Notes: generated by a model from the sequence alone, not told the origin. Positions 35,501-43,811 are shown, numbered from the stretch's first letter. The stretch is 64,000 bases of DNA from Verrucomicrobiaceae bacterium (GCA_016713245.1 JADJPM010000001.1:372001-436000); one strand, 5' to 3'. Numbers and translations: made by a program.

Positions 35501-35816
35501 CGGCACGGACAAAATGGTGCGGCTTCGTGATGCGAACACCTTGGCGGTGGTGCGTGAGTTTCGCGCCCACAATGGTCCACTCACCGCCATGACCTGCCAT
35601 CCGCTGCACCCCATCCTCGCCACGGCTTCCACCGATTTGACCGTCCGCCTTTGGAATCTGGAAACAGGAGCGTTGCTCGAAGAACTTCGCGGTCCGATCA
35701 CGCCACCGACCCAGCTCATGTTCAGCCCGAGTGGGCACCGCCTTGCCTGTGCAGCCCGCGACGATGAGTCGCGCATCTGGGCACCGAAAACCTTGCAGAC
35801 GAAGGAGGCCAAATGA
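32577..35816 (+). CDS. Transmembrane Ser/Thr protein kinase with C-terminal WD40-type repeats (kinase 1)
   Basis: The protein has 1079 residues. The kinase domain starts at about residue 18: Gly-rich loop EISTGGMGSV, ATP-binding Lys47 in VAIK, HRDLKPEN with catalytic Asp at 150, DWG in place of DFG (168-170), and GTPQYMSPEQA. A transmembrane helix is at about 372-396 (AAAALLLITALAAAFVV). The C-terminal 650 residues form beta-propeller repeats, the last with LATASTDLTVRLWNLETG. The kinase is cytosolic and the propeller probably extracytoplasmic, acting as sensor. Between DWG and the activation segment sits a repeat-derived insertion. The stop codon overlaps kinase 2's start (ATGA). It likely acts with the preceding ECF sigma factor. 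Confidence 0.92.
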   Translation: MPAESPAPTPPPLGVENYQLGAEISTGGMGSVLEAHDAKLDRTVAIKVMLLEANADARMRARFLREAQVLAKLAHPNIVPIYDIVWEDGQPLFYSMKRIKGRTLHAILTDLRKQMPETLRDYSLDRLLTIFRKVCDAIAFAHSQGVLHRDLKPENIMVGEFGEVLVMDWGLAKLLRSNDEFRIPNDEDETHSLFAIRNSSFTAPHDSFAHTLVGAVLGTPQYMSPEQACGDMTDVDELSDIYALGGILYAILTLRPPVEGATAQEVLEKVSKGEITSPTALKNSSGSRGKVFEKGEVLEAKQIKPLPHLRGGLVPSALSSVAMKALRLAKERRYPRVTELSADIEAYQNGFATKAEDAGLMTQIALLVRRHRHAFTTAAAALLLITALAAAFVVNLRVKEQRALAGESLAVEQKEAARRAEAQAIIGLADAAMSDGNSPRMQDLLDSVPEDLRDSNWHYLLDQSDTSVAHLEFDQLDVSDVAPLPRRTSCFAVGLFDGRVLFVNGRTGARLAEIASGISPSPGRRVSILAVSPAEDVIAIGQREDEGGIVIRRVRDGQEILRWDAPRSVRLDFSADGSLLLQRSLSPTGYPFTSVWDMASGALLWQDKQGLIATWASTAEGEVVIVGGSGATLRMRNARDGSLIRDLGRTGSDPAGLAFHRHGLLAVLTGRREVIVLNLADDSVLTRFATGSSTSRDHFIGWTPDGTSLATVWKDQDGRQSVQLRNPRNGTVLRTLLGGKLGIRNLAIHPVSGELAIGLGGVYVWDTLPTPPVHAYPPTAGPGIGFIGSDDALFTNAIQGKGACVQLLSPQGPRLLWTNQHNNHNHLSVSRDGMTAAVSCAAPRWPVLILQRRGDEMLQTSAVKTQQPSYRIRLSPMGDELAIFGGKLERFTITGSALPALQHDKLAQSHDLAWLPKAGRMIGLVTVNAARLSTRAQEHICLWDTASGKLIQEVRHATPMDFIAVTPDERRFAEAGTDKMVRLRDANTLAVVREFRAHNGPLTAMTCHPLHPILATASTDLTVRLWNLETGALLEELRGPITPPTQLMFSPSGHRLACAARDDESRIWAPKTLQTKEAK
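33108..33178. repeat. Hairpin repeat inserted in the kinase 1 activation segment
   Basis: Perfect 17-bp inverted arms (AATGACGAATTCCGAAT at 33108-33124, its complement at 33162-33178) bracket 37 bp. The reading frame is kept and encodes a hydrophilic loop starting NDEFRIPNDEDE and ending AIRNSSFT. It resembles dispersed ATTCGTCATTC-type repeats. Confidence 0.85.
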
Positions 35817-38800
35817 TACCCGCCGACTCCCCATCCCCACCGCCGCTCGGCGTGGAGAACTACCAGCTCGGCGCGGAGATCTCCACCGGCGGCATGGGCA
35901 GTGTCCTGGAGGCGCATGATGCCAAGCTGGACCGCAACGTGGCCATCAAGGTCATGCTGCTGGAGGCCAACGCCGACGCCCGCATGCGCCAGCGCTTCCT
36001 GCGCGAGGCCCAGGTGCTGGCCAAGCTCGCGCATCCGAACATCGTGCCCATCTACGACATCGTGTGGGAGGACGGCCTGCCGCTCTTCTACTCGATGAAG
36101 CTCGTCAAAGGCCGCACGCTCCACGCCATCCTCACCGATCTGCGCAAACAGGTGCCCGAAACCCTCCGCGACTACTCGCTCGACCGCCTGCTGACGATTT
36201 TCCGCAAAGTCTGCGACGCCATCGCCTTCGCTCACAGCCAAGGCGTGCTGCACCGCGATCTCAAGCCGGAGAACATCATGGTCGGCGAGTTCGGCGAGGT
36301 CCTCGTGATGGATTGGGGACTGGCGAAGCTGCTGCGCAGCAATGACGAAACCAGAATGACGAATGACGAACCAGAAGCTCGTGAATCTGATCATTCGTCA
36401 TTCGGAATTCGACATTCGTCATTCACCGCGCCCCCAGACTCGTTTGCTCACACACTCACCGGCGCGGTGCTCGGCACCCCCCAATACATGTCCCCCGAGC
36501 AAGCCCGTGGCGACATGACAAACGTGGATGAGCTTTCGGACATCTATGCGCTGGGCGGCATTCTTTACGCCATCCTCACGTTGAGACCGCCGGTGGAGGG
36601 TGCGACGGCGCTGGAGGTGCTGGAGAAGGTCAGCAAGGGCGAAATCACCGCGCCCACAGCCTTCCAAACACGCTCCGGCAGTCGTGGAAAGGCCTTTGAA
36701 AAGGGCGAGGTGCTCGAAGCGAAGCTCATCAAGCCGCTGCCACACATTCGCGGCAGTCGTGTGCCTTCGGCGTTGTCTTCCGTGGCGATGAAAGCGCTGC
36801 GTCTCGCCAAATCAGACCGCTACCCGAGCGTCATCGCGCTCAGCGCCGACATCGACGCCTACCTGACCGGCTTTGCCACGTCCTCCGAGCAGGCGGGAGC
36901 ACTTCGACAGCTCCAGCTTCTCATGTTGCGGCACAAAGTCGTCACCACCTCCCTCGCCGCATTGCTGCTCATCAGCATCGGCTTTGTCTGGCAGGTGATG
37001 GCGAGCGAGCGCCACGCCCGCGAATCTCTCGCCACCGCGCAGATCGCCCTGGCCGATGTCGCCTTCCAAGACGGCGATGTAACACGTATGACGACTGCGC
37101 TTGAAGTCGTGCCCACGGCCTTGCGCGATCAAAGCTGGCACTACCTCGCCGCGAAGCGCGATTCATCCCTCGGCACGCTCATGATCCCCGGCTTCTGCGA
37201 GCAGGTGACCGATGTGTGCGCTGTGCCGAATGCACCCGCGCAGTTCGCCATCGCCAGTCGTGACGGGCGCATCGGCATCGTGGATGTCGTGAGCAAAAAA
37301 CTCCTCCGCACCCTCGAAACCGGCCACGCCGGCGAGCTACGCCTCAGCCTCTCCGCCGATGGCAAACGCCTCCTCGCCCGCACCAGCTCCGCCAGCGAGG
37401 CCGCCTTGTTTGATCTCATCACCGGCAAAAAACTCCGCAGCTTCCCCGTCTCGCGCTCAGACGCCGCCGAGCATCCGTATCTGCAAACCCTCGCGCTGAA
37501 TGCCACCGGCACACTGGCGGCCTTCGCCGATTTCGACAGCCCCGCGCTGCATCTCATCGACACCGAAACCGGCGCGGTGCGCTGGACGAAACCCTTCCAG
37601 CCCCTGCGCATGCTCTTTGCCTCGCACGGACACGTCCTGGCACTCATCCAGCATCAAGACTATGTCCTCTCGGGTCTCAGGCTCACCGACGGCAGCCCCG
37701 CCTTTCGCTCGCGCCTCAACGCGCATCCGAACTCCATGGCAACCAGCCCCGATCACGCCCGGCTCGTCATCGGCCTCATCTCCGGCGACATGGAGGTTTA
37801 TCATTCCAACAACGGCCTGCTCATCAAACGCCGACGCGTCGCCGCCATGCCCATCGCGCAGGTGGCCTACAGCGCGGGCAGCAACCTCATCACCCTCGGC
37901 GGCAGCGCTTCCCAAAGCCTCGCCGTCAGCCGCACGCTGCACTTCTTTCATCCCAGCGATCTCGCACCCACCGGCAGCTTCCACGGCATCAACGATTACA
38001 CCGGCCATCTGCCTCTCAGCGTGAATCACGTCAGCGGACACCTCCTCACGTCGCAATCACCACCGCAGATCTGGCACTTCCCAGATCAACCGCTCGCCGA
38101 GATGCTCCCCGGCAGTGACGAAGGCTGGTCCTGCCACTTCCTCTCCGACACCACGCTGCTCGCCCGAGGCGAAAAAGCCTCCGCCACACGCTTCGACGTC
38201 TCCGATCCGCGCCAGCCCACCGCCATGGCCGCGCCGCTTGCCGAAAACCACACCATCAGCGCCGTCCACCTCGCCACCGGCCTCATCGCCACCGCTTACT
38301 CACGCAACAACCTCACCACACCCGGCCCCGCCCTCAGCCTGTGGCAGACCACGAAAGACGGCGTGAGCGAGAAGTGGTCCCGCCCCGCCGAGTTGAGCGC
38401 CGACGGCACCATGCACCTCGACTTTGACGAAAGTGGCGCACGCCTCCTGCGCGCCACGCCGTCGCCCCGCAGCCATCTCATCATTCACGACACTCGAACC
38501 GGCACCGTGCTCCACGAGCTCAAACACGAAGCCTACAAAGCCGTCTTCGCCGGCACACGCGGCCATATCATCGCCATCTCCAGCGAACTCCAGCCCGACA
38601 ACACGCAAAAAGGCACCATCGCCATCCTCGATCCGCAAACGGGCCGCATCCTCGCCTCCCTCGATCACGACAGCGCCCTCTACGCCCTCACCGCCTCACC
38701 CGACCGCCGCCTCATCGCCGTCGGCGGCAGCGACCGCTTCGTCATGATCCTCGATGCCGACACCCTCGCCGTGAGACATCGCTTCCGCGCCCACGACGCC

Positions 38801-39124
38801 ACGATCAGCGCCGCCTGTTTTCATCCCACCCAGCCCCTCCTCGCCACCGGCTCCGCCGATCACACGCTGAAACTCTGGCACTACGCCGACGCCACTCTGC
38901 TGCAAACCTTCACCGCCCTCGAAGGCCTCCCCCGCAGCCTCACCTTCAGCCCCAACGGCAAACTCCTCGCCACCGATGGGCGAGACCGTGCGGTGCGGGT
39001 GTTTGAGGTGACGATGCCGCTCACACCGGCAAACAACGGCATCTCCGAAGAAGAAAAAGGCGAAGTGAGGAATCGTAGCAGGATCAAGGCTGCGTCGGTC
39101 AAGCACGTCAAGGCCACCTCTTGA
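35813..39124 (+). CDS. Transmembrane Ser/Thr protein kinase with C-terminal WD40-type repeats (kinase 2, paralogue of kinase 1)
   Basis: The protein has 1103 residues. The kinase domain is nearly identical to kinase 1 for the first 170 residues and again after the activation segment (GVENYQLGAEISTGGMGSVL, HRDLKPEN, DWGLAKLL, GTPQYMSPEQARGDM), so a tandem duplication is evident. A transmembrane helix follows (TTSLAALLLISIGFVWQVMA). The propeller region has diverged strongly from kinase 1 and ends with blades such as LATGSADHTLKLWHYADATL, so the two sensors probably see different signals. The start overlaps kinase 1's stop by 4 bp. The repeat insertion in the activation segment is at the same place as in kinase 1 but has a different sequence. 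The extreme C-terminus is basic. Confidence 0.92.
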   Translation: MIPADSPSPPPLGVENYQLGAEISTGGMGSVLEAHDAKLDRNVAIKVMLLEANADARMRQRFLREAQVLAKLAHPNIVPIYDIVWEDGLPLFYSMKLVKGRTLHAILTDLRKQVPETLRDYSLDRLLTIFRKVCDAIAFAHSQGVLHRDLKPENIMVGEFGEVLVMDWGLAKLLRSNDETRMTNDEPEARESDHSSFGIRHSSFTAPPDSFAHTLTGAVLGTPQYMSPEQARGDMTNVDELSDIYALGGILYAILTLRPPVEGATALEVLEKVSKGEITAPTAFQTRSGSRGKAFEKGEVLEAKLIKPLPHIRGSRVPSALSSVAMKALRLAKSDRYPSVIALSADIDAYLTGFATSSEQAGALRQLQLLMLRHKVVTTSLAALLLISIGFVWQVMASERHARESLATAQIALADVAFQDGDVTRMTTALEVVPTALRDQSWHYLAAKRDSSLGTLMIPGFCEQVTDVCAVPNAPAQFAIASRDGRIGIVDVVSKKLLRTLETGHAGELRLSLSADGKRLLARTSSASEAALFDLITGKKLRSFPVSRSDAAEHPYLQTLALNATGTLAAFADFDSPALHLIDTETGAVRWTKPFQPLRMLFASHGHVLALIQHQDYVLSGLRLTDGSPAFRSRLNAHPNSMATSPDHARLVIGLISGDMEVYHSNNGLLIKRRRVAAMPIAQVAYSAGSNLITLGGSASQSLAVSRTLHFFHPSDLAPTGSFHGINDYTGHLPLSVNHVSGHLLTSQSPPQIWHFPDQPLAEMLPGSDEGWSCHFLSDTTLLARGEKASATRFDVSDPRQPTAMAAPLAENHTISAVHLATGLIATAYSRNNLTTPGPALSLWQTTKDGVSEKWSRPAELSADGTMHLDFDESGARLLRATPSPRSHLIIHDTRTGTVLHELKHEAYKAVFAGTRGHIIAISSELQPDNTQKGTIAILDPQTGRILASLDHDSALYALTASPDRRLIAVGGSDRFVMILDADTLAVRHRFRAHDATISAACFHPTQPLLATGSADHTLKLWHYADATLLQTFTALEGLPRSLTFSPNGKLLATDGRDRAVRVFEVTMPLTPANNGISEEEKGEVRNRSRIKAASVKHVKATS
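36341..36424. repeat. Hairpin repeat inserted in the kinase 2 activation segment
   Basis: Several AATGACGAA units at 36341-36370 face complementary ATTCGTCATT units at 36393-36424. The insertion is in frame and encodes NDETRMTNDEPEARESDHSS and then FGIRHSSFT. It has the same site as in kinase 1 but a different arrangement and length. Confidence 0.8.
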
Positions 39125-39159
39125 CCATGCCATGACTTTCTTGACCTTCTTGACCCACC

Positions 39160-40209
39160 TCACCCCACAAACCCAAACTTCGCGAGCTGCTCCTCAATGA
39201 TCTTCTCGCAGAGGGCGAGCTGGCGTTCGCGTTCGCGGCGGCCGTCGTCGGCGATGGCTTGGAGGGCGTCGATGTCGTAGAGATAGACGCCTTCGATGGC
39301 GTTCACGGCGGGATCGACGTCGCGAGGCACGGCGATGTCGATGATGAGCAGCGGGTTCCAGCGGCGCTTGCGCATGGTTTGCTCGATCTGCTCCGGTTTG
39401 ATGACGAAATGCGGGGCGCTGGTGCTGGAGATGATCACATCCACCTCGTGAAGGGCGTGCTCCCATTCGTCGAACTTCATCGCACGGCCCTTCATCTCCT
39501 CGGCGAGCTCCACAGCCTTGTCGTAGCTGCGATTGCTCACGATGATGCTCTTGGCCCCACGAGACAGCAGGCTCTGGGCGCAGGTGCGGCTCATCTCGCC
39601 GGCACCGACGAGCATGACGCGGCATTCTTTGAGGTCGTGAACCTTCTCGGCGAGATCCACAGCGACGCTGCCGACACTGGTGCTGCCACGCTGGATCATC
39701 GTGTCGTTCCGCACGCGTTTGCCGACGGTGAAGGCCTGCTGAAAGAGCTTGTTGAGCGTCTTGCCGGTGGTGCCGGTGTCGAGCGCGGTTTTGTAGGCGG
39801 CCTTCACTTGGCCGAAGATCTCCGTCTCGCCCAACACCATGGAATCAAGGCCGCTGACGACGCGGAAGAGATGCCTCGCGGCCTCGGCGGCATCGAGTTG
39901 GTAGAGCACCATGGCCTCAGCGTGCTCCGGTTGGAGCTGGAAATGACGCACGAGGTAGTCACGCAGCGCCTCGTGGCTTTGCGGTGCCTCAGGAAGCTCA
40001 TGCGAAGCGTAGAGTTCGACACGGTTGCAGGTGCTGAGGACGACGCTTTCGGCAAAGCCGGGCAGCTCGCGGATGTTTTTCACCGCCTGCGGCACCACGG
40101 CTTCGGGGAAGGCTAGGCGCTCACGCACCTCGACGGGCGTCGTTTTGTAGTTCAGGCCGACGCAGACGAGGGTGCCGGTGGCGCGGATGTTGTCGGCGGG
40201 ATCAGGCAT
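39160..40209 (-). CDS. hemA: Glutamyl-tRNA reductase
   Basis: The protein has 349 residues, slightly short for the family. It reduces Glu-tRNA(Glu) to glutamate-1-semialdehyde, the first step of C5-pathway haem synthesis. Family marks are VGLNYKTTPVEVRERLAF at the N-terminus, the catalytic Cys in VLSTCNRVELYA, the Arg/Ser-rich SGLDSMVLGETEIFGQVKAA and the NADPH-binding LVGAGEMSRTCAQSLLSRGA. The start overlaps the end of the CcsA/HemX-like gene by 8 bp, so translation is coupled. Confidence 0.96.
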   Translation of the reverse strand: MPDPADNIRATGTLVCVGLNYKTTPVEVRERLAFPEAVVPQAVKNIRELPGFAESVVLSTCNRVELYASHELPEAPQSHEALRDYLVRHFQLQPEHAEAMVLYQLDAAEAARHLFRVVSGLDSMVLGETEIFGQVKAAYKTALDTGTTGKTLNKLFQQAFTVGKRVRNDTMIQRGSTSVGSVAVDLAEKVHDLKECRVMLVGAGEMSRTCAQSLLSRGAKSIIVSNRSYDKAVELAEEMKGRAMKFDEWEHALHEVDVIISSTSAPHFVIKPEQIEQTMRKRRWNPLLIIDIAVPRDVDPAVNAIEGVYLYDIDALQAIADDGRRERERQLALCEKIIEEQLAKFGFVG

Positions 40210-40978
40210 GCGTCACGATCCACAACGAGATAAACGGCAACACAAAACCCACCACGGCCAGCCAGGCCGTACGGCGCGGCGAGGTGACATGCCGCCACAT
40301 CAGAAACGTAATCACCGCATACAGCGACCACACGACCCACGAGAAGACGAGCTTCGGATTCGACACCGGGGTATGAAGCGCGAAGGAGATGCCCAAAGCC
40401 GTGCTGAGCAGCACGAGGCCGAGGCCCACCAAACGCTGGATAGCCTTCGCGAGGCCCTGAATCGGCGGCAGTTGATAAAACAGCCCGCCGATGCGGTGCT
40501 GCTTCAGCAGACGCTCCTGCACGAGGTACATGACCCCGGTGATGCAGGCGAGCGCAAAGGCCGCGTAGGCGATCAAAGCCACCGCGGCATGCAGTTCGAC
40601 CAGCGCGTTGATTTTTCCCTTCACGGCATACGGCTTGAAGCCCTGCACGAGCGCGATGCTTTGCATGATCGTGACCAGCGGCGCGGTGAAGACGCCGAGC
40701 AGGGAAAGGCGAAAGCCGGAGCCGACGAGGAAATAAAGCAGCACCACGCTCCAGCCGATGAAGACCAGAATGTCCGCCAGACTCTTCATCGGGCACTGGC
40801 CAACTTCCTGACCCCGGTAGTAGAGAAACGCCGTTTGCAGGGCAAACCCGGCCCCCATGAGGACCAGTTGGGCCCTGCCCTGCTTCCAGCGTCCCGATTT
40901 CAGCGCCTGGAGGGCCTGCACCACCGCCGCGGCAAAGGCCAGCGTGGCAGCGAGCAGAAGGATGGAGGTGAGCGGCAT
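40202..40978 (-). CDS. CcsA/HemX-type cytochrome c assembly membrane protein
   Basis: The protein has 258 residues from the ATG at 40978. A longer frame from 41239 runs over the divergent yicC region with no similarity. There are about eight hydrophobic helices. Conserved His-containing phrases are INALVELHAAVALIAYAAF and ISFALHTPVSNPKLVFSWVV, as in the CcsA/CcmC family. CcsA brings haem to the outside of the membrane for attachment to c-type cytochromes, while HemX in Bacillus lies beside hemA and affects its level. Direct overlap with hemA favours the HemX name, but both readings are possible. Confidence 0.85.
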   Translation of the reverse strand: MPLTSILLLAATLAFAAAVVQALQALKSGRWKQGRAQLVLMGAGFALQTAFLYYRGQEVGQCPMKSLADILVFIGWSVVLLYFLVGSGFRLSLLGVFTAPLVTIMQSIALVQGFKPYAVKGKINALVELHAAVALIAYAAFALACITGVMYLVQERLLKQHRIGGLFYQLPPIQGLAKAIQRLVGLGLVLLSTALGISFALHTPVSNPKLVFSWVVWSLYAVITFLMWRHVTSPRRTAWLAVVGFVLPFISLWIVTHA

Positions 40979-41124
40979 GGAGGAAAGGGGGCGGATACTC
41001 GCGAACGAGGACCCTTTTCGCAAGGATGAAGGCGGGAGGTTCTTGGGAAGGGATGCGCGGAAGATGCGCTGCCTGCGCCCGCCTTCATCCTTGCCGCCCT
41101 TCCCTTTCCACTCTACCTGCCCGG

Positions 41125-42003
41125 ATGAAAAGCATGACTGGATTTGGCAGGGGCGAGGCACGGCGTGATGGCGTGGCCTGGACGGCGGAGTGTGCCTCGG
41201 TGAACCGCAAGCAGCTCGAAGCGGCCGTGAGCCTGCCACGGGAGCTTTCGGAACTCGAAAGCCAGGTGCGCAATTTGGTGGCCTCCGGCGTCTCGCGAGG
41301 CCGGGTGAATGTCACCGTGCGCTCCGAATCGCTCACCGAGAGCTCCGCCAATGCCGTGAATGTCGATCACGTTCTCGCGAAGCAGTATTACCAGGCGCTG
41401 CACGGCCTGGCGCTGAAGCTGGAGATTCCGGCGGAGGTCTCGCTGCATGATTTGATGCGCCTGCCGGGCGTCGTGGGCCTCCAGCAGGCGGAAACCTCCG
41501 CCGAGCAGGCCTGGCCACTCATTGAAGAAGCCGTCTCCGCAGCCTTGAAGCAGATGAACGCCATGCGCGAAACCGAGGGCACCCACCTCCGAGAGGAGAT
41601 GGAATCTCGTCTGAGCCGCATCGAAGGCCTGCTAACCTCCATTCGCGAAAAAGCGGCCACGGTGCCGGAAACGCAGCGCAAGCTCCTCCGCCAGCGTTTG
41701 GAGGACGCCGGCCTGCCGCTGCCGCTCGACGACGAACGCCTCGTGAAGGAGATCGCCCTCTTCGCCGACCGCACGGACATCTCCGAGGAGCTTTCCCGCG
41801 CCGCCAGCCATGTGAAGCAATTTCGCACTTACCTCGCCTCCCGCGAACCGGTGGGTCGCAGCCTCGATTTCCTGCTCCAGGAATTCTTCCGCGAGTTCAA
41901 CACCATGGGCTCGAAGTGCAACCAGGCCGAAATCGCCCACCACGTCGTCACTGCGAAGACGGAACTCGAGAAGATCCGCGAGCAGGTGCAGAACGTGGAG
42001 TGA
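41125..42003 (+). CDS. yicC: YicC-family endoribonuclease
   Basis: The protein has 292 residues from the ATG at 41125, which gives the family's MKSMTGFGRGE opening. The longer frame from 41026 adds non-conserved residues. The C-terminal YicC-like region contains EIALFADRTDISEELSRAAS, VGRSLDFLLQEFFREFNTMG and SKCNQAEIAHHVVTAKTELE. YicC cleaves RNA as a hexameric endonuclease and has been linked to regulatory RNA turnover. The guanylate kinase gene that usually follows yicC is not seen here: the next 200 bp are homopolymer-rich and suspect. Confidence 0.93.
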   Translation: MKSMTGFGRGEARRDGVAWTAECASVNRKQLEAAVSLPRELSELESQVRNLVASGVSRGRVNVTVRSESLTESSANAVNVDHVLAKQYYQALHGLALKLEIPAEVSLHDLMRLPGVVGLQQAETSAEQAWPLIEEAVSAALKQMNAMRETEGTHLREEMESRLSRIEGLLTSIREKAATVPETQRKLLRQRLEDAGLPLPLDDERLVKEIALFADRTDISEELSRAASHVKQFRTYLASREPVGRSLDFLLQEFFREFNTMGSKCNQAEIAHHVVTAKTELEKIREQVQNVE

Positions 42004-42047
42004 GGAGGCCGGAGGACAAGGAATGGGGGAAAAAGGGAGGGGCCCTG

Positions 42048-42240
42048 TGCCCCCCCCCCCCCCCCCCCCCCCCTTCCCCCTTCTGACGGGGGGGAGGCCC
42101 GCCCCCCCCCGCGCCGGGGGGGGGGGGGGGGAGAAACTGGGGGGGGAAAAAGGGGGGAAAAAAAAAAACCCAACCGCCTTCCCTCCTCCCCCCCCCCCCC
42201 CCCCCCCCGGGGCCCCGGGCCCGGGAGGAAGAAAAAAAAA
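42048..42240. other. Homopolymer-rich block, probably a sequence artefact
   Basis: Runs of 15-25 C, of 10 or more G and of about 11 A alternate over some 190 bp just after yicC. Nothing comparable occurs elsewhere in the window. No gene, repeat or structure is convincing. The composition looks like inflated homopolymers or a low-quality join, not biological sequence. Confidence 0.7.
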
Positions 42241-42298
42241 GCCTTTGCCTCTGCGGCAAAATTCGGGGGGTGAGACACACCATCCCACACCCTCCCCA

Positions 42299-42337
42299 CA
42301 AAAAAACCGCCACGCGACCGTGAGGCCGGGTGGCGGT
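42299..42337 (-). terminator. Rho-independent terminator of the peroxiredoxin gene
   Basis: The stem ACCGCCAC (42306-42313) pairs with GTGGCGGT (42330-42337); on the minus strand a run of T follows. It begins 22 bp after the peroxiredoxin stop codon. Confidence 0.75.
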
Positions 42338-42358
42338 GTGAAAAGGTGACGGCGGTGA

Positions 42359-42832
42359 TTACGCGAGCTTCGCGAGGGCGGCCTTCACAGCGTCGAAGTT
42401 CGGAAGATCCTTCGGCGTGGGGGTCTGCTCGGCGTATTGGATGATGCCGTTCTTATCGACGACGAAAGCGGAGCGGGCGGAGGTATCGCCGATGCCAGCG
42501 AGGGCCGGGAAGACGACGTCGTAAGCCTTGGTGGCTTCCTTGTTGAGGTCGCTCACGAGGGTGATGCCGATCTTTTCCTTCTGCGCCCAAGCTTCTTGAG
42601 CGAAGGGGCTGTCCACGCTGACGCCGATGACTTCCGCGCCGAGGTCGGTGTAGGCGGAAAGGCCAGCGGTGATGTCGCAGAACTCCTGGGTGCACACGCC
42701 GGTGAAGGCCAAGGGGACGAAGAGGATGACGGTGTTCTTACCGGCCACGGGGAACGTGACATCGGCGAGACCGGAGGCGGATTTCGACTTGAGGGTGAAG
42801 GAGGGGGCTTGGGTGCCGACGGAGAGGGCCAT
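42359..42832 (-). CDS. Peroxiredoxin (AhpC/TSA, BCP-like)
   Basis: The protein has 157 residues from the ATG at 42832. The extension to 42952 has no similarity. The thioredoxin-fold core shows the peroxidatic Cys47 in PLAFTGVCTQEFC and a second Cys five residues later (Cys52), the C-x4-C arrangement of atypical two-Cys BCP enzymes. Further marks are VIGVSVDSPFAQEAWAQ and ARSAFVVDKNGIIQYAE. It reduces hydrogen peroxide and organic hydroperoxides in the cytosol using thioredoxin. The gene is monocistronic with its own terminator. Confidence 0.92.
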   Translation of the reverse strand: MALSVGTQAPSFTLKSKSASGLADVTFPVAGKNTVILFVPLAFTGVCTQEFCDITAGLSAYTDLGAEVIGVSVDSPFAQEAWAQKEKIGITLVSDLNKEATKAYDVVFPALAGIGDTSARSAFVVDKNGIIQYAEQTPTPKDLPNFDAVKAALAKLA

Positions 42833-42945
42833 AGGAATGCGGGGTGTTGGGTTGAAGACGGTTCGGTGAACCGCCGCGCATGAAGGCGAGTTCGTCCAGC
42901 CGGTCAAGAGCCAGCGCCGCCATCGACAAACCACCTGCCGCCGTT

Positions 42946-43064
42946 TAGGCACGCGTCGTCATGATTTGTGATTCCCGCAGATTCAGAAAACCCACAGATT
43001 TTTTTGATTCAGGCAATCTGCGGGACCAAATAGATTTTCACAAAAGCTGATGTCGCGAGGTATA
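42946..43064. repeat. MITE-like palindromic repeat, copy A
   Basis: A ~119-bp element has ends related to TATACCTCGCG and internal inverted CCCGCAGATTCA and AATCTGCGGG blocks around a CCCACAGATT core. It lies between the peroxiredoxin and SDR genes and ends about 27 bp before the SDR start. A second copy lies at 55873-56011. Confidence 0.7.
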
Positions 43065-43091
43065 TCTGGCCTGCCATTCTCTTCTCACCGC

Positions 43092-43787
43092 ATGAGCACG
43101 AAGCCCAAAACCGTCGTCATCACCGGCTGCACCCGCGGTCTAGGCCGCGCCATGATCCCGCTCTTTGTCGAAGCTGGCTGGCAAGTGGTCGGCTGTGGTC
43201 GCCGCGAGGCCCAAATCGCCGAACTCGGCTCCAAATGGCCCGCGCCGCATCTTTTTGCCGCCTGCGATGTCTCGCGTGAGGCGGACGTGGCGGCCTTCTG
43301 CGCCTCGATCCTCGAAAAATTCGGCCCGCCCGATCTCGTGCTGAACAACGCCGCCATCATCAATCCCAACGCGCCGCTTTGGGAAACCAGCGCGGAGGAC
43401 TTTAGCCGCATCATCGACATCAACATCAAGGGCACCGCCGCCATGATGCGTCATTTGCTGCCCGCCATGCTGAAACGCGGCTCTGGGGTGATCGTGAACT
43501 TCTCCTCCGGCTGGGGCCGCTGCACCGCCGCCGAGGTGGCGCCCTACTGCGCCACGAAATACGCCATCGAAGGCCTCAGCATGGCCACCGCCCAAGATAC
43601 CGGCGGCAAGGTGGCCGTCATCCCCATGAACCCCGGCATCATCGACACCGACATGCTCCGCAGCACCTTCGGCGACAGCGCCGGAGACTTCCCTGATGCC
43701 ACCGCCTGGGCCAAAAGAGCCGTTCCTTACTTCATGAAGCTCGGCCCCAAAGACAACGGCCGCCCGCTGACCGTGCCGGGAGGGTGA
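43092..43787 (+). CDS. Short-chain dehydrogenase/reductase
   Basis: The protein has 231 residues from the ATG at 43092, with a clean classical SDR start. The nucleotide-binding motif is TGCTRGLG, the stabilising motif LNNAAIINPN, the catalytic Ser in IVNFSSGWG and YCATK for the Tyr-Lys pair. Arg and Cys residues after the first strand (GCGRREAQ) favour NADP(H). The substrate cannot be told. The gene's stop codon abuts a 24-bp copy of the tRNA-Leu 3' end, so it marks the left edge of the small island. Confidence 0.88.
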   Translation: MSTKPKTVVITGCTRGLGRAMIPLFVEAGWQVVGCGRREAQIAELGSKWPAPHLFAACDVSREADVAAFCASILEKFGPPDLVLNNAAIINPNAPLWETSAEDFSRIIDINIKGTAAMMRHLLPAMLKRGSGVIVNFSSGWGRCTAAEVAPYCATKYAIEGLSMATAQDTGGKVAVIPMNPGIIDTDMLRSTFGDSAGDFPDATAWAKRAVPYFMKLGPKDNGRPLTVPGG

Positions 43788-43811
43788 TGGTGCCTGAGAC
43801 AGGACTCGAAC
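43788..43811. repeat. attL-like direct repeat of the tRNA-Leu 3' end
   Basis: Twenty-four bases here are identical to 45565-45588, the 3' end (CCA end to T-arm) of the tRNA-Leu gene. The identity stops sharply at both ends. This is the expected distal attachment site of an element inserted into the tRNA gene. Confidence 0.82.

Noticed and set aside
41632..42313. Minus-strand frames running through the homopolymer block
   Set aside because: They encode only long Pro, Gly and Phe runs produced by the homopolymers.
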